Of a stretch of DNA of 64,000 bases, positions 18,460 to 27,170 are shown piece by piece. Numbering within the stretch: the stretch's first letter is position 1; each line of letters begins with the position of its first letter. The notes beneath the pieces were generated by a model. The model was not told the DNA's origin, did no database searches, and saw only the letters and a list, made by a program, of their open reading frames with translations. Source of the DNA: Lachnospiraceae bacterium (GTDB lineage: Bacteria > Bacillota > Clostridia > Lachnospirales > Lachnospiraceae); the NCBI GenBank assembly GCA_024682075.1, contig JAIKZQ010000003.1, forward strand, positions 24,390 to 88,389, given 5' to 3'. The position numbers and the translations under genes were made by a program.

Positions 18460-18482
18460 GCTACGAAAGAAAGGAACAGAAT

Positions 18483-21400
18483 ATGGTCTATTCGTTTACC
18501 GATGCTTTCCCTAACCTTAAGCTTAAAGGAAGGGCAGGGGTTCTTCTTGAGGATACCGTTGTGACGAGGGTCACGACTCCTCCGAGTCATGAATTTCTTA
18601 ACGTGTATCTGGAAAGTGACCATATCATCACCAAAGATCTGATAAGGGAGACTGAGCGCGAGATAGGAAAGCAGGTGCTCAGCAACTCTGATATAAAGGT
18701 TCGCATTTTCGAGTCTTTCAAGCTGGCAAGACAGCTTGATCTTAAATCGGTATATGAAGAGTATGCCGATTCGGCACTTTTGGAGATCGAAGAAAGCAGC
18801 ATAATGTATTTCAACATGATGAGGACTTCAAAGGTTTCCTTTGATTCCAACGAGTTGATGCGTGTTTCTGTTGCTGATATCCCGGTCTATCATTCCAAGG
18901 AAAAAGAATTTCTCTCGCTCTTAAACGATGTTTTCATAAAGAGGTTCGGAAGCAATGGTTCCATTGAGATAGATTATCATGAAGTGGAAATTGTTCAGAT
19001 GGATGAGTCCGCATTCCTTGATGCGATAAGGAAAGCAAGTGAAAATGCGGAAAAAGGCGAGGAAAAATATCTGGGTGCGAAAGCTTCGTCCGATTCTTCA
19101 TCAGATGGTTCGGGAGAAAAAACCGGTGCTAAAGAAACCAAAGCAGATCATAAGCAGCCTGCATCGGCATCACCCAAACAGGGCTCCAGAAACTTCGAAC
19201 GTTCCTATTCCGGAAACAGGTCAGGAAACTTCAGGAAAACTCCCAGGATCATGGATGATCCGAATGCCATCTACGGAAGCGTATTTCCCGATGAAAAGAC
19301 AGTTCCCCTGAATGAGCTTAATGAGGGAATGACCAATGTATCCGTAAAAGGAATGGTGTTTTCGCTGAAGGCCATAGAGTTAAAGGATAGTGACAGGTCC
19401 ATAATCACATTTAACATAGCCGATTTTACGGATGCCATAAGCTGCAAGATCTATGTTGAGACTTCGGATTCCGCGGTCGTTCAGGAAAAACTCGAGCCCG
19501 GAACCTTTGTGAGGCTCACGGGATTTCTCACGGTCAGCAATGGCAAATTTGACAAGGGGGATCTTACTCTCAGCAATGTCAAGGGAATCGTTAAGATCGA
19601 TGATTTCAGGGTCCCTGTAAAGGATACCGCTGCAAAGAAGAGAGTCGAGCTCAGATGTCATACCAAGATGAGCGACATGGACGGAGTGTCGGAGACCAAG
19701 GATATCGTGAAGAAGGCTTTCTCCTGGGGACATCGTGCTGTCGGTATCACCGATAACGGAGTGGTTCAGGGCTTCACGGATGCCAATCATTTATGGGAGG
19801 ACAATCTCTGGGGCGGCAAAAAGGGTGAGAAAGCAAGACGAAAGGAAGCAGGCGATCCGGATCCCGACAGGCAGGATTTCTTTAAGATCCTGTATGGTGT
19901 GGATGCTTATCTTGTTGATGACCTGCATAAGATAGTCACGGGAAATGCGGACCTTCCGCTTATCGAGACCGATTATGTTGTTTACGACATAGAGACCACC
20001 GGCCTTTCGCCTGTCAAGAACAAGATCATAGAGTTCGGTGCCGTCAAGGTTTCGGGTGGAAAGATAGTAGACAGGTTCTCTACATTTGTTAATCCTGAGG
20101 AACCCATCCCGTATGAGATCACAAAACTTACTTCAATAACGGATGATGATGTAAAGGATGCCGATCCTATAGCTGTCGTGATGCCCAGGTTCCTTGACTT
20201 TTGCGAGGGCTGTGTATGGGTTGCACACAATGCCGAATTCGACGTCAACTTCGTGAAGGAGAAGTGCAGGATGCTCGGTACTCCTGCAGATCCCGTATAT
20301 ATCGATACTTTGCCTCTTGCCAGGGTACAGCTTCCCGGAAAGGGCAAGTTTACTCTCGATGCGGTCGCAAAGGATCTGGGCATCGAACTGGGACATCATC
20401 ACAGGGCTGTGGATGATGCGGAATGTACGGCACTCATTTTCGTTAAGTTCCTTGAACAGCTTTCGGATGAGGGCATGAAAACCCTTGCTGACATTAACGA
20501 AAAAGGATCGAACAATACCGAAGCCATATCCAAGCTTCGTCCTTCACGTTGCACTATTTTTGCAAAGAATGAACTTGGAAGGATACATCTGTATACGCTT
20601 GTGTCCGAATCGCACATAACCTACTTTAACAGATTTCCCAAGATCCCCAAGTCTCTGGTTGAGAAATACCGGGAGGGACTGATCGTCGGAAGCGGCAATC
20701 ATAGGGGTGAACTCATGGATGCTCTCATAGAGGGGCATACTGCCGATCAGATAGCAAGTGCCGTCAGGTTTTATGATTATCTCGAGGTGCAGCCACCCTC
20801 AGCCTATGAATTCATGATCGAGGATGAACACTATTCGACCATTAATTCCGTTGATGACATCATGGATCTCATAAGGGAAGTCATTACGCTCGGCAAGCAG
20901 TTCGGAAAGCCGGTCGTTGCCACGGGCGATGTGTATTTCCTTTCACCGGATGATGCACTTTACAGGGATGTTATCTATGATTCGAAGGGTGAGAACAGGG
21001 ATAAGATACTGCCGCAGACTCCTCCTTTGTATTTCCGGACAACCGAAGAGATGCTTGAAGATTTTTCTTTCCTCGGCAGCCAGAAAGCAGAAGAGATCGT
21101 TGTTACCAATTCCAATATGATAGCGGACATGTGCGAATGCATATCACCCGTAAGACCTGATAAGTGTCCTCCCGTCATTCCCGATTCGGACAACATGCTG
21201 AGGGAGATCTGCTATAACCGCGCACATGAGATATACGGTCCGGAGCTTCCGCCCATAGTAACGGAGAGGCTGGAAAGAGAACTTAATTCCATAATAACCA
21301 ACGGATTCGCAGTCATGTACATAATCGCTCAGAAGCTGGTGTGGAAATCCGTGGAAGACGGATATCTGGTCGGATCCAGAGGATCTGTCGGAAGCTCTTT

Positions 21401-23135
21401 TGTTGCAACTATGGCGGGAATCACTGAGGTCAATCCTCTTGTGCCTCATTACTATTGCGCAAAATGTCATTTCTATGATTTTGATTCCGAGGAAGTGCTG
21501 AAGTTCAGAGGCAAGGCCGGTGTCGACATGCCTGACAGAAACTGTCCGAATTGCGGTGAACCTCTCTGCAAGGAAGGGTTTGACATTCCTTTCGAGACTT
21601 TCCTTGGATTCAAGGGTAACAAGGAGCCTGATATCGACCTTAATTTCTCGGGAGAATATCAGGCCAAGGCCCATAAGTATACAGAAGTCATTTTCGGTAC
21701 CGGTCAGACATTCAGGGCGGGTACGGTCGGAACCGTCGCGGAAAAGACGGCATTCGGATTCCTCAAGAAATACTATGAGAAGAGAGGGATCAGAAGGAGA
21801 AATGCTCAGATTGAGTTCCTTCAGAAGGGCTGTGAGGGGGTCAAGCGTTCGACCGGCCAGCATCCCGGAGGAATCGTCGTGCTTCCTAACGGTGAGGACA
21901 TCAATACCTTCACTCCCGTTCAGCACCCTGCCAATGACATGACCACGGATACGATAACGACACATTTCGATTATCATTCCATAGATCATAACCTGCTCAA
22001 GCTTGACATACTCGGACACGATGATCCCACGATGATCAGGATGCTCCAGGATCTGATAGGATTCGATCCGATAAAGGACATACCTCTTGATGACAAGAAG
22101 GTCATGACGCTTTTCCAGAATACCGAAGCGCTTGGCATCACTCCCGAAGACATAGGAGGATGCAAGCTCGGATGCCTCGGCATACCCGAATTCGGAACGG
22201 ATTTCGCAATAAACCTTGTCCTTCAGGCCAAGCCCAAGATGTTCTCGGATCTTGTCAGGATCTCCGGACTTTCGCACGGTACGAATGTGTGGCAGAACAA
22301 TGCAGAAGTCCTGATTTCCAACGGAACCGCGGATATCTCCACAGCCATCTGTACCCGTGACGACATCATGACATATCTTATCGGAAAGGGAGTTGAATCC
22401 GAGGAAGCTTTCAACATCATGGAAGCCGTCAGAAAAGGAAAGGTTGCCGGGAGCCGCAATGCGCAGGGCGAGATCACTTTCAAGGACTGGCCCGAGTGGA
22501 AAGCGGACATGGATAAGTGCCAGGTTCCCGACTGGTATGTCTGGTCCTGCGAACGAATAGAGTACATGTTCCCCAGAGCCCACGCCGCGGCTTACGTCAT
22601 GATGGCGTGGAGGATCGCATACTGCAAGATCTATTATCCTCTTGAGTATTATGCCGCATACTACAGCATAAGGGCCAAGGCGTTCAACTATGAACTCATG
22701 TGCAGAGGCAAGGCGGCCCTGGAGGATGAGCTCGACAAGCTTAAGAAGAAAAAGGATAATTCCGAGAAAAACAAGGATGCAGATAAGCTTTCCAACACAG
22801 AGGTCGATATGATGTCCGACATGAGGATAGTGCAGGAGATGCATGCCAGGGGCTTCGAGTTCATGCCGATAGACTTAAGTCTCGTCAAGGCCAATCATTT
22901 CCAGGTGATCGACGGAAAGATAATGCCGGCTCTTACCAGCATAGTCGGACTCGGTGCATCCGTTGCCGAAGCCATTGCCTACGAAGGTAAAAAAGGACCT
23001 TTCATCAGCTGTCAGGATTTCAGGGACAGGACAAGAGCTTCCCAGACGGTCACGGACAAGCTGAAAGAACTGGGCATTCTGGGCGATATTCCCGAGTCGA
23101 ATCAGATGAGCATTTTTGATATGTTCGGAACCTGA
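18483..23135 (+). CDS. polC: DNA polymerase III alpha subunit, Gram-positive PolC type
   Basis: The 1550-residue protein is the replicative polymerase with built-in proofreading. After an N-terminal domain and a Lys/Ser/Gly-rich linker (about 190-255), an OB domain (F-N-I-A-D-F-T-D near 305) leads into a PHP domain (R-C-H-T-K-M-S-D-M-D-G-V near 395). The PHP domain is interrupted by a DnaQ-like 3'-5' exonuclease starting V-Y-D-I-E-T-T-G near 500. Catalytic core motifs G-S-R-G-S-V-G-S-S-F near 970 and E-P-D-I-D-L-N-F-S-G near 1050, plus a cysteine cluster (C-A-K-C..C-P-N-C), are present. The polymerase-exonuclease fusion is restricted to Firmicutes and a few relatives. Length is somewhat longer than the B. 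subtilis protein. Confidence 0.97.
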   Translation: MVYSFTDAFPNLKLKGRAGVLLEDTVVTRVTTPPSHEFLNVYLESDHIITKDLIRETEREIGKQVLSNSDIKVRIFESFKLARQLDLKSVYEEYADSALLEIEESSIMYFNMMRTSKVSFDSNELMRVSVADIPVYHSKEKEFLSLLNDVFIKRFGSNGSIEIDYHEVEIVQMDESAFLDAIRKASENAEKGEEKYLGAKASSDSSSDGSGEKTGAKETKADHKQPASASPKQGSRNFERSYSGNRSGNFRKTPRIMDDPNAIYGSVFPDEKTVPLNELNEGMTNVSVKGMVFSLKAIELKDSDRSIITFNIADFTDAISCKIYVETSDSAVVQEKLEPGTFVRLTGFLTVSNGKFDKGDLTLSNVKGIVKIDDFRVPVKDTAAKKRVELRCHTKMSDMDGVSETKDIVKKAFSWGHRAVGITDNGVVQGFTDANHLWEDNLWGGKKGEKARRKEAGDPDPDRQDFFKILYGVDAYLVDDLHKIVTGNADLPLIETDYVVYDIETTGLSPVKNKIIEFGAVKVSGGKIVDRFSTFVNPEEPIPYEITKLTSITDDDVKDADPIAVVMPRFLDFCEGCVWVAHNAEFDVNFVKEKCRMLGTPADPVYIDTLPLARVQLPGKGKFTLDAVAKDLGIELGHHHRAVDDAECTALIFVKFLEQLSDEGMKTLADINEKGSNNTEAISKLRPSRCTIFAKNELGRIHLYTLVSESHITYFNRFPKIPKSLVEKYREGLIVGSGNHRGELMDALIEGHTADQIASAVRFYDYLEVQPPSAYEFMIEDEHYSTINSVDDIMDLIREVITLGKQFGKPVVATGDVYFLSPDDALYRDVIYDSKGENRDKILPQTPPLYFRTTEEMLEDFSFLGSQKAEEIVVTNSNMIADMCECISPVRPDKCPPVIPDSDNMLREICYNRAHEIYGPELPPIVTERLERELNSIITNGFAVMYIIAQKLVWKSVEDGYLVGSRGSVGSSFVATMAGITEVNPLVPHYYCAKCHFYDFDSEEVLKFRGKAGVDMPDRNCPNCGEPLCKEGFDIPFETFLGFKGNKEPDIDLNFSGEYQAKAHKYTEVIFGTGQTFRAGTVGTVAEKTAFGFLKKYYEKRGIRRRNAQIEFLQKGCEGVKRSTGQHPGGIVVLPNGEDINTFTPVQHPANDMTTDTITTHFDYHSIDHNLLKLDILGHDDPTMIRMLQDLIGFDPIKDIPLDDKKVMTLFQNTEALGITPEDIGGCKLGCLGIPEFGTDFAINLVLQAKPKMFSDLVRISGLSHGTNVWQNNAEVLISNGTADISTAICTRDDIMTYLIGKGVESEEAFNIMEAVRKGKVAGSRNAQGEITFKDWPEWKADMDKCQVPDWYVWSCERIEYMFPRAHAAAYVMMAWRIAYCKIYYPLEYYAAYYSIRAKAFNYELMCRGKAALEDELDKLKKKKDNSEKNKDADKLSNTEVDMMSDMRIVQEMHARGFEFMPIDLSLVKANHFQVIDGKIMPALTSIVGLGASVAEAIAYEGKKGPFISCQDFRDRTRASQTVTDKLKELGILGDIPESNQMSIFDMFGT

Positions 23136-23158
23136 TGAATTCTTTTTAAAACTTTTTC

Positions 23159-23187
23159 TTGCATTTTGTTTTTATGTATTGTAATAT
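23159..23187 (+). promoter_or_regulatory. Promoter of the tRNA-Glu unit
   Basis: TTGCAT (23159-23164), 17 bases, TAATAT (23182-23187). Initiation is expected near 23194, 25 bases before the tRNA. Confidence 0.7.
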
Positions 23188-23190
23188 AAG

Positions 23191-23214
23191 CAAGTCGCAT
23201 TTAGGTGCGACTTG
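23191..23214 (+). other. 9-bp inverted repeat at the tRNA transcript start
   Basis: CAAGTCGCA, loop TTTAGG, TGCGACTTG. The repeat straddles the predicted start site of the tRNA transcript and ends six bases before the tRNA. There is no U-tract, so it is not a polC terminator; it may be an operator or a 5' leader hairpin removed by RNase P. Confidence 0.55.
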
Positions 23215-23219
23215 AAAAT

Positions 23220-23291
23220 GGCTGGTTGGTCAAGCGGTTAAGACGCCGCCCTCTCACGGCGGAAACAGGGGTTCGATTCCCCTACCAGCTG
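23220..23291 (+). tRNA. tRNA-Glu (anticodon CTC)
   Basis: A complete cloverleaf of 72 bases is visible. The acceptor GGCTGGT pairs with ACCAGCT (with a G-U at the first pair), the D-stem is GTC/GAC, and the anticodon stem CCGCC/GGCGG encloses loop CTCTCAC, giving anticodon CTC (reads GAG). The T-arm is AGGGG-TTCGATT-CCCCT. Discriminator is G and the 3' CCA is not encoded. It has its own promoter and terminator and separates polC from topA. Confidence 0.95.
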
Positions 23292-23302
23292 CTCGGGAAA
23301 TG

Positions 23303-23334
23303 ATCCGCATACACGCGTATGCGGATTTTTTTGT
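23303..23334 (+). terminator. Rho-independent terminator of the tRNA-Glu unit
   Basis: Stem ATCCGCATAC/GTATGCGGAT (23303-23312, 23317-23326), four-base loop ACGC, then TTTTTTGTTG. Confidence 0.93.
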
Positions 23335-23411
23335 TGCATTTTTCTCTGTCATTAATGCAGGCATTATGACGGGGATTTTTGTTATGAACCAGTTTCTTCT
23401 AATTAATGTAT

Positions 23412-23440
23412 TTGCATTTTTCATTTTTTTGTTGTATATA
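23412..23440 (+). promoter_or_regulatory. Promoter for topA
   Basis: TTGCAT (23412-23417), 17 bases, TATATA (23435-23440). The leader would be about 35 bases. Nothing else is evident between the tRNA terminator and this promoter. Confidence 0.6.
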
Positions 23441-23481
23441 TCTTTACGTTTGGTTTTTTGAAAAAATGCCGGGAGGAAGAA

Positions 23482-25554
23482 ATGGCTAAGAATCTTGTTA
23501 TAGTGGAGTCACCTGCAAAGGTTAAGACGATCAAGAAGTTCCTCGGTTCGGGTTACGAAGTCACCGCATCCCAGGGACATGTAAGGGATCTTCCCAAGAG
23601 TTCAATGGGTATCGACATCGATAAGGATTTTGAGCCCAAGTATATAACCATAAGAGGAAAAGGAGAGATACTTGCTTCGCTTCGCAAGGAAGTCAAGAAA
23701 GCGGATAACATTTATCTTGCGACCGACCCTGACCGCGAGGGAGAAGCCATAAGCTGGCATCTCTATGCTGCCCTTTCCCTGGAAAATAAAAAATGTTACA
23801 GGATCACATTCAACGAGATAACCAAGAACGCAGTCAAGGAGTCTCTCAAGCATCCCAGGGAGATCGACATGAACCTGGTGGATGCCCAGCAGGCAAGACG
23901 TGTCATTGACCGTATCGTGGGCTACAGCATTTCTCCCGTCATGTGGGCAAAGGTAAAGCGAGGCCTTTCTGCGGGACGTGTCCAGTCGGCAGCACTTCAT
24001 ATGGTCTGCGACAGGGAAAGCGAGATAGATGCATTTGTTCCCGAGGAGTACTGGTCTCTTGATGCCATTCTTAACATAAAAGGCGAGAAGAAGCCTCTTA
24101 CCGCAAAATACTACGGTGAGGGAAGCGAGAAAGCAAAGCTCTGCTCCAAGGAAGATGCTGACAGGGTCATAGGCGAAGTTGAGAATGAAAAATTCATCGT
24201 GACCGATGTCACGACAGGAACAAGGCAGAAGAAGGCCCCTCTTCCTTTCATTACCTCCACTCTTCAGCAGGAAGCCGGCAAGATCCTTAACTTCTCAACA
24301 TCCAAGACCATGAGCGTGGCTCAGCAGCTCTATGAAGGTGTTGAGATCAAGGGAGAGGGCACCGTGGGTATCATCACATACCTCAGGACCGATTCCACCA
24401 GGGTTTCCGATGAAGCCCAGGCACAGGCAGAGAAGTATCTTGCGGAACACTTTGCTCCCGAGTACTCGGCCGGAAAGCCCGAGAACAGAGATACCGGCAA
24501 GAGGATCCAGGATGCGCACGAAGCAATCAGGCCCACCCTTCTTACCAGGGATCCCGAATCGATAAAGGGACAGCTCTCCAGGGATCAGTACAAGCTCTAT
24601 AAGCTTATCTGGCAGAGATTTCTTGCAAGCTGCATGACCCCTGCCGTGTATGAGACACTTTCCATCAGGATCGCTGCCGGAAAGCATATCTTCACGGTTT
24701 CATCCAGCAGGCTTACCTTTGACGGATACAGAAAAGTATATATCCAGTCCGATGATACGGAGGATGAAAAGAGTCTTGATTCCGCTGTAAGCGAAAAGTC
24801 GGTCCTTAAACTTGATGAGCTTGATCCCAGGCAGCATTTCACCCAGCCTCCCGCTCACTATACCGAGAGCTCGCTCGTTCGTGCGCTTGAAGAGCAGGGG
24901 ATCGGACGTCCTTCGACATATGCTCCCACGATCACGACTCTCATCAAGAGAAGATATATTACAAAAGAGCAGAAGAATCTCTATGTCACCGATATCGGAT
25001 ATGCGGTAAATGATCTTATGGGACAGGCATTCCCTTCGATTGTGGATGCCAAGTTCACCGCAAATATCGAGAGTCTTCTTGACGGCGTTGAAGAAGGAGA
25101 CGTCAAGTGGAAGACCATTATCAGGAATTTCTATCCCGACCTCAAGGATTCTGTCGACAAGGCAAATGAGGAACTGGAAAAGGTTGAGATAAGGGATGAG
25201 GAGTCCGATGAGACATGCGAGAAGTGCGGACGCAAGATGGTGATCAAGTACGGTCCCAGCGGAAAATTCCTCGCCTGCCCCGGATATCCGGACTGCAAGA
25301 ACACCAAGCCCTATTATGAGAAGACCGGAACCGTTTGTCCTTCCTGCGGAAATGAGATCGTGATCAAGATAACCCGCAAGGGAAGAAAGTATTACGGGTG
25401 CCTCGGTTATCCCGAATGTGAATTCATGAGCTGGGACAAGCCTGCGGGAAAGGCATGCGCAAAGTGCGGCAAGTTCATGGTCATAAAAGGCAAGAAAGCG
25501 GTATGCTCGGACAAGAACTGCGGATATTCCGAGAATCTCGAAAATGCCGAATGA
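23482..25554 (+). CDS. topA: DNA topoisomerase I (type IA)
   Basis: The start at ATG 23482 follows GGGAGGAAGAA; the upstream in-frame TTG at 23458 has no ribosome site. The 690-residue enzyme relaxes negative supercoils. The Toprim domain begins N-L-V-I-V-E-S-P-A-K and contains T-D-P-D-R-E-G-E-A-I. The catalytic Tyr lies in Y-L-R-T-D-S-T-R near 300. The A-L-E-E-Q-G-I-G-R-P-S-T-Y motif follows near 470. The last 110 residues hold three zinc-ribbon modules (C-E-K-C-G..C-P-G-Y-P-D-C; C-P-S-C-G..C-L-G-Y-P-E-C; C-A-K-C-G..C-S-D-K-N-C). As in Bacillus it lies between dprA and codY, though trmFO, xerC and clpYQ are absent here. Confidence 0.97.
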   Translation: MAKNLVIVESPAKVKTIKKFLGSGYEVTASQGHVRDLPKSSMGIDIDKDFEPKYITIRGKGEILASLRKEVKKADNIYLATDPDREGEAISWHLYAALSLENKKCYRITFNEITKNAVKESLKHPREIDMNLVDAQQARRVIDRIVGYSISPVMWAKVKRGLSAGRVQSAALHMVCDRESEIDAFVPEEYWSLDAILNIKGEKKPLTAKYYGEGSEKAKLCSKEDADRVIGEVENEKFIVTDVTTGTRQKKAPLPFITSTLQQEAGKILNFSTSKTMSVAQQLYEGVEIKGEGTVGIITYLRTDSTRVSDEAQAQAEKYLAEHFAPEYSAGKPENRDTGKRIQDAHEAIRPTLLTRDPESIKGQLSRDQYKLYKLIWQRFLASCMTPAVYETLSIRIAAGKHIFTVSSSRLTFDGYRKVYIQSDDTEDEKSLDSAVSEKSVLKLDELDPRQHFTQPPAHYTESSLVRALEEQGIGRPSTYAPTITTLIKRRYITKEQKNLYVTDIGYAVNDLMGQAFPSIVDAKFTANIESLLDGVEEGDVKWKTIIRNFYPDLKDSVDKANEELEKVEIRDEESDETCEKCGRKMVIKYGPSGKFLACPGYPDCKNTKPYYEKTGTVCPSCGNEIVIKITRKGRKYYGCLGYPECEFMSWDKPAGKACAKCGKFMVIKGKKAVCSDKNCGYSENLENAE

Positions 25555-25600
25555 TAGAAAATTTGATTAATATAACAATAAATTAGCTGACACTTTTTTG

Positions 25601-25615
25601 AAAATTCAGAAAATT
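25601..25615 (+). promoter_or_regulatory. CodY-binding box upstream of codY
   Basis: AAAATTCAGAAAATT matches the published CodY box AATTTTCWGAAAATT at 13 of 15 positions. It ends five bases before the codY -35 element, so the protein bound here would touch or exclude RNA polymerase. This implies autoregulation. Confidence 0.7.
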
Positions 25616-25619
25616 TACG

Positions 25620-25648
25620 TTGAACTGCCCATTATTATCTGATATAAT
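25620..25648 (+). promoter_or_regulatory. Sigma-A promoter for codY
   Basis: TTGAAC (25620-25625), 17 bases, TATAAT (25643-25648). Start is expected near 25655, giving a 35-base leader with GGAGG at 25682. There is no clear terminator between topA and this promoter. Confidence 0.87.
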
Positions 25649-25689
25649 CTCCTAGCAGGATAATCGAGACATTACCCCTACGGAGGCAG

Positions 25690-26487
25690 ATGGCAGATAT
25701 GAGTAGTGTACAGCTTCTTGATAAGACCAGAAAAATTGGAAGGCTGCTCCACAACAATAATTCAAGCAAGGTTGTGTTTAATGATATCTGTTCCGTGATG
25801 AGGGATATCCTTTCCTCAAGTGTCATTGTCATCAGCCGTAAGGGCAAGCTTCTCGGCCAGGGACTTCTTCCCGGCGAAGAGCCCATTACCGAACTGATAG
25901 GCGGAAATGTCGGCGAGTTCATCGACAAGATGCTCAATGAAAGGCTTTTGTCCGTCCTGTCGACCAAAGAGAATGTTAATCTCGACACTCTTGGTTTCGA
26001 AAATACCGATACCAGGCTTTACAAAGCCATCGTTACTCCCATAGAGATAGCGGGAGAGCGTCTCGGCACATTGTTTGTTTATCGCCTGGACAGGGAATAT
26101 GACATAGATGACATCATCCTGCTCGAATACGGCACCACGGTCGTCGGACTTGAGATGCTCAGATCCGTCAGCGAGGAAAGTGCTGAGGAAACAAGGAAGA
26201 TCGCTGTCGTGAAGTCGGCGATAAGCACTCTTTCTTTTTCGGAGATGGAAGCAATCGTTCATATCTTCGACGAGCTCGAGGGCAATGAGGGCATACTTGT
26301 TGCGAGCAAGATCGCAGACAGGGTCGGCATAACCAGATCGGTCATCGTTAACGCACTCAGGAAATTCGAGAGTGCCGGGATCATAGAATCCAGGTCATCG
26401 GGCATGAAAGGCACATACATAAAAGTGCTGAATGATTATGTCTTTGATGAGATAGAAGCGCTCAGAGTGTCACAGGGCATAAAGTGA
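25690..26487 (+). CDS. codY: Global transcription regulator CodY
   Basis: The 265-residue repressor senses branched-chain amino acids (GAF domain, about 1-155) and GTP, and binds DNA through a C-terminal winged helix-turn-helix (A-S-K-I-A-D-R-V-G-I-T-R-S-V-I-V-N-A-L-R near 208-228). The opening L-L-D-K-T-R-K-I-G-R-L-L-H and the V-F-N-D-I-C segment are family hallmarks, and length is typical. GGAGG lies four bases before the ATG. It directly precedes flgB, as in B. subtilis, where CodY represses motility genes in rich medium. A CodY box at its own promoter and a weaker one at flgB suggest the same circuit here. Confidence 0.96.
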   Translation: MADMSSVQLLDKTRKIGRLLHNNNSSKVVFNDICSVMRDILSSSVIVISRKGKLLGQGLLPGEEPITELIGGNVGEFIDKMLNERLLSVLSTKENVNLDTLGFENTDTRLYKAIVTPIEIAGERLGTLFVYRLDREYDIDDIILLEYGTTVVGLEMLRSVSEESAEETRKIAVVKSAISTLSFSEMEAIVHIFDELEGNEGILVASKIADRVGITRSVIVNALRKFESAGIIESRSSGMKGTYIKVLNDYVFDEIEALRVSQGIK

Positions 26488-26507
26488 TAAGGAAGACCGG
26501 CCGATAT
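26480..26507 (+). promoter_or_regulatory. Candidate sigma-28 (FliA) promoter at the codY 3' end
   Basis: TAAA (26480-26483), 16 bases, GCCGATAT (26500-26507). The -10 matches the SigD consensus exactly; the spacer is one base longer than the usual 15. The transcript would meet the terminator at 26551 and be only about 75 bases long. Confidence 0.4.
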
Positions 26508-26550
26508 AAAGATCGGAGAAAACATAATATAACGGATTGACTGCATTCTA

Positions 26551-26585
26551 AAAGGATTTACTTTCGGGTAGGTCCTTTTTTGTTT
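26551..26585 (+). terminator. Rho-independent terminator between codY and flgB
   Basis: An 11-bp stem (26551-26561 with 26568-26578, including two G-U pairs) and loop TTTCGG are followed by a T-run. It separates codY from the flagellar transcript. Confidence 0.85.
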
Positions 26586-26683
26586 CCCGAAACAGTCCGC
26601 GGATACAAGATATAGTTTTCGGATCCGGCCGGCACGGATCAACACAAAATCTTGTATTTTACCGCGCTTATCTTAAAAATATA

Positions 26684-26711
26684 TTGTGTTTTTGCTTATT
26701 TTCAGTATAAT
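26684..26711 (+). promoter_or_regulatory. Sigma-A promoter of the first flagellar operon, with overlapping CodY-like site
   Basis: TTGTGT (26684-26689), 16 bases, TATAAT (26706-26711), about 50 bases before flgB. TATTTTCAGTATAAT (26697-26711) matches the CodY box at 11 of 15 positions and lies over the -10. Confidence 0.65.
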
Positions 26712-26722
26712 AAATAGATGGT

Positions 26723-26751
26723 AAGGTTTAAAAGGTGGCCTTTTATGCCTT
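26723..26751 (+). other. Hairpin in the flgB 5' leader
   Basis: TAAAAGG/CCTTTTA (26729-26735 with 26739-26745, loop TGG), extended by AAGG/CCTT at its base, sits immediately before the ribosome site AAAAAGGAG. It may stabilise the 5' end or affect translation of flgB. Confidence 0.4.
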
Positions 26752-26765
26752 AAAAAGGAGAGCTT

Positions 26766-27155
26766 ATGGTAGGAACAAGTGCATTTGATTACATCAATGT
26801 CCTGGAAAAAGCTGCTGATGCCGCTTGGCTCAGGGATCAGTGCATTGCGAACAACATAGCGAATGTCGACACCCCGGGCTATAAGAGACAGGATGTCGAT
26901 TTTGAGTCCGTTCTTGAAAGGGAGCTCGGTTACCGCAGGTCCGAGTCCATGGATGAGAAAGTCAGAGATGTCGTACTGAGCAGGCTGAATGTGGGCTCGT
27001 ATACGGATGCCGCTTCTTTTTCATACAGAACCGACAGGAACAATGTTGACATAGAGAACGAGAATGTCCTGCTTGCCCAGAACCAGCTCAAGTATCAGGG
27101 CATCATAAAGGGGATCAATTCCGAATTTGAGAATCTTCAGCGTGTAATGAAGTGA
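26766..27155 (+). CDS. flgB: Flagellar proximal rod protein FlgB
   Basis: The 129-residue secreted rod subunit forms part of the axle above the MS ring. The N-terminal family motif A-N-N-I-A-N-V-D-T-P-G-Y-K-R is near 31-44. The C-terminal N-x-V-D-I-E-N-E..L..N-Q-L-K-Y-Q segment is also typical. There is no signal peptide, as expected for a type III export substrate. First gene of the flagellar cluster, 15 bases before flgC. Confidence 0.95.
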   Translation: MVGTSAFDYINVLEKAADAAWLRDQCIANNIANVDTPGYKRQDVDFESVLERELGYRRSESMDEKVRDVVLSRLNVGSYTDAASFSYRTDRNNVDIENENVLLAQNQLKYQGIIKGINSEFENLQRVMK

Positions 27156-27170
27156 TGAAAGGAGCATGCC

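Noticed and set aside
21144..22844. Long minus-strand open frame opposite polC
   Set aside because: It is antisense to a strongly conserved polymerase region, has no recognisable domains and reflects codon bias of the sense strand.
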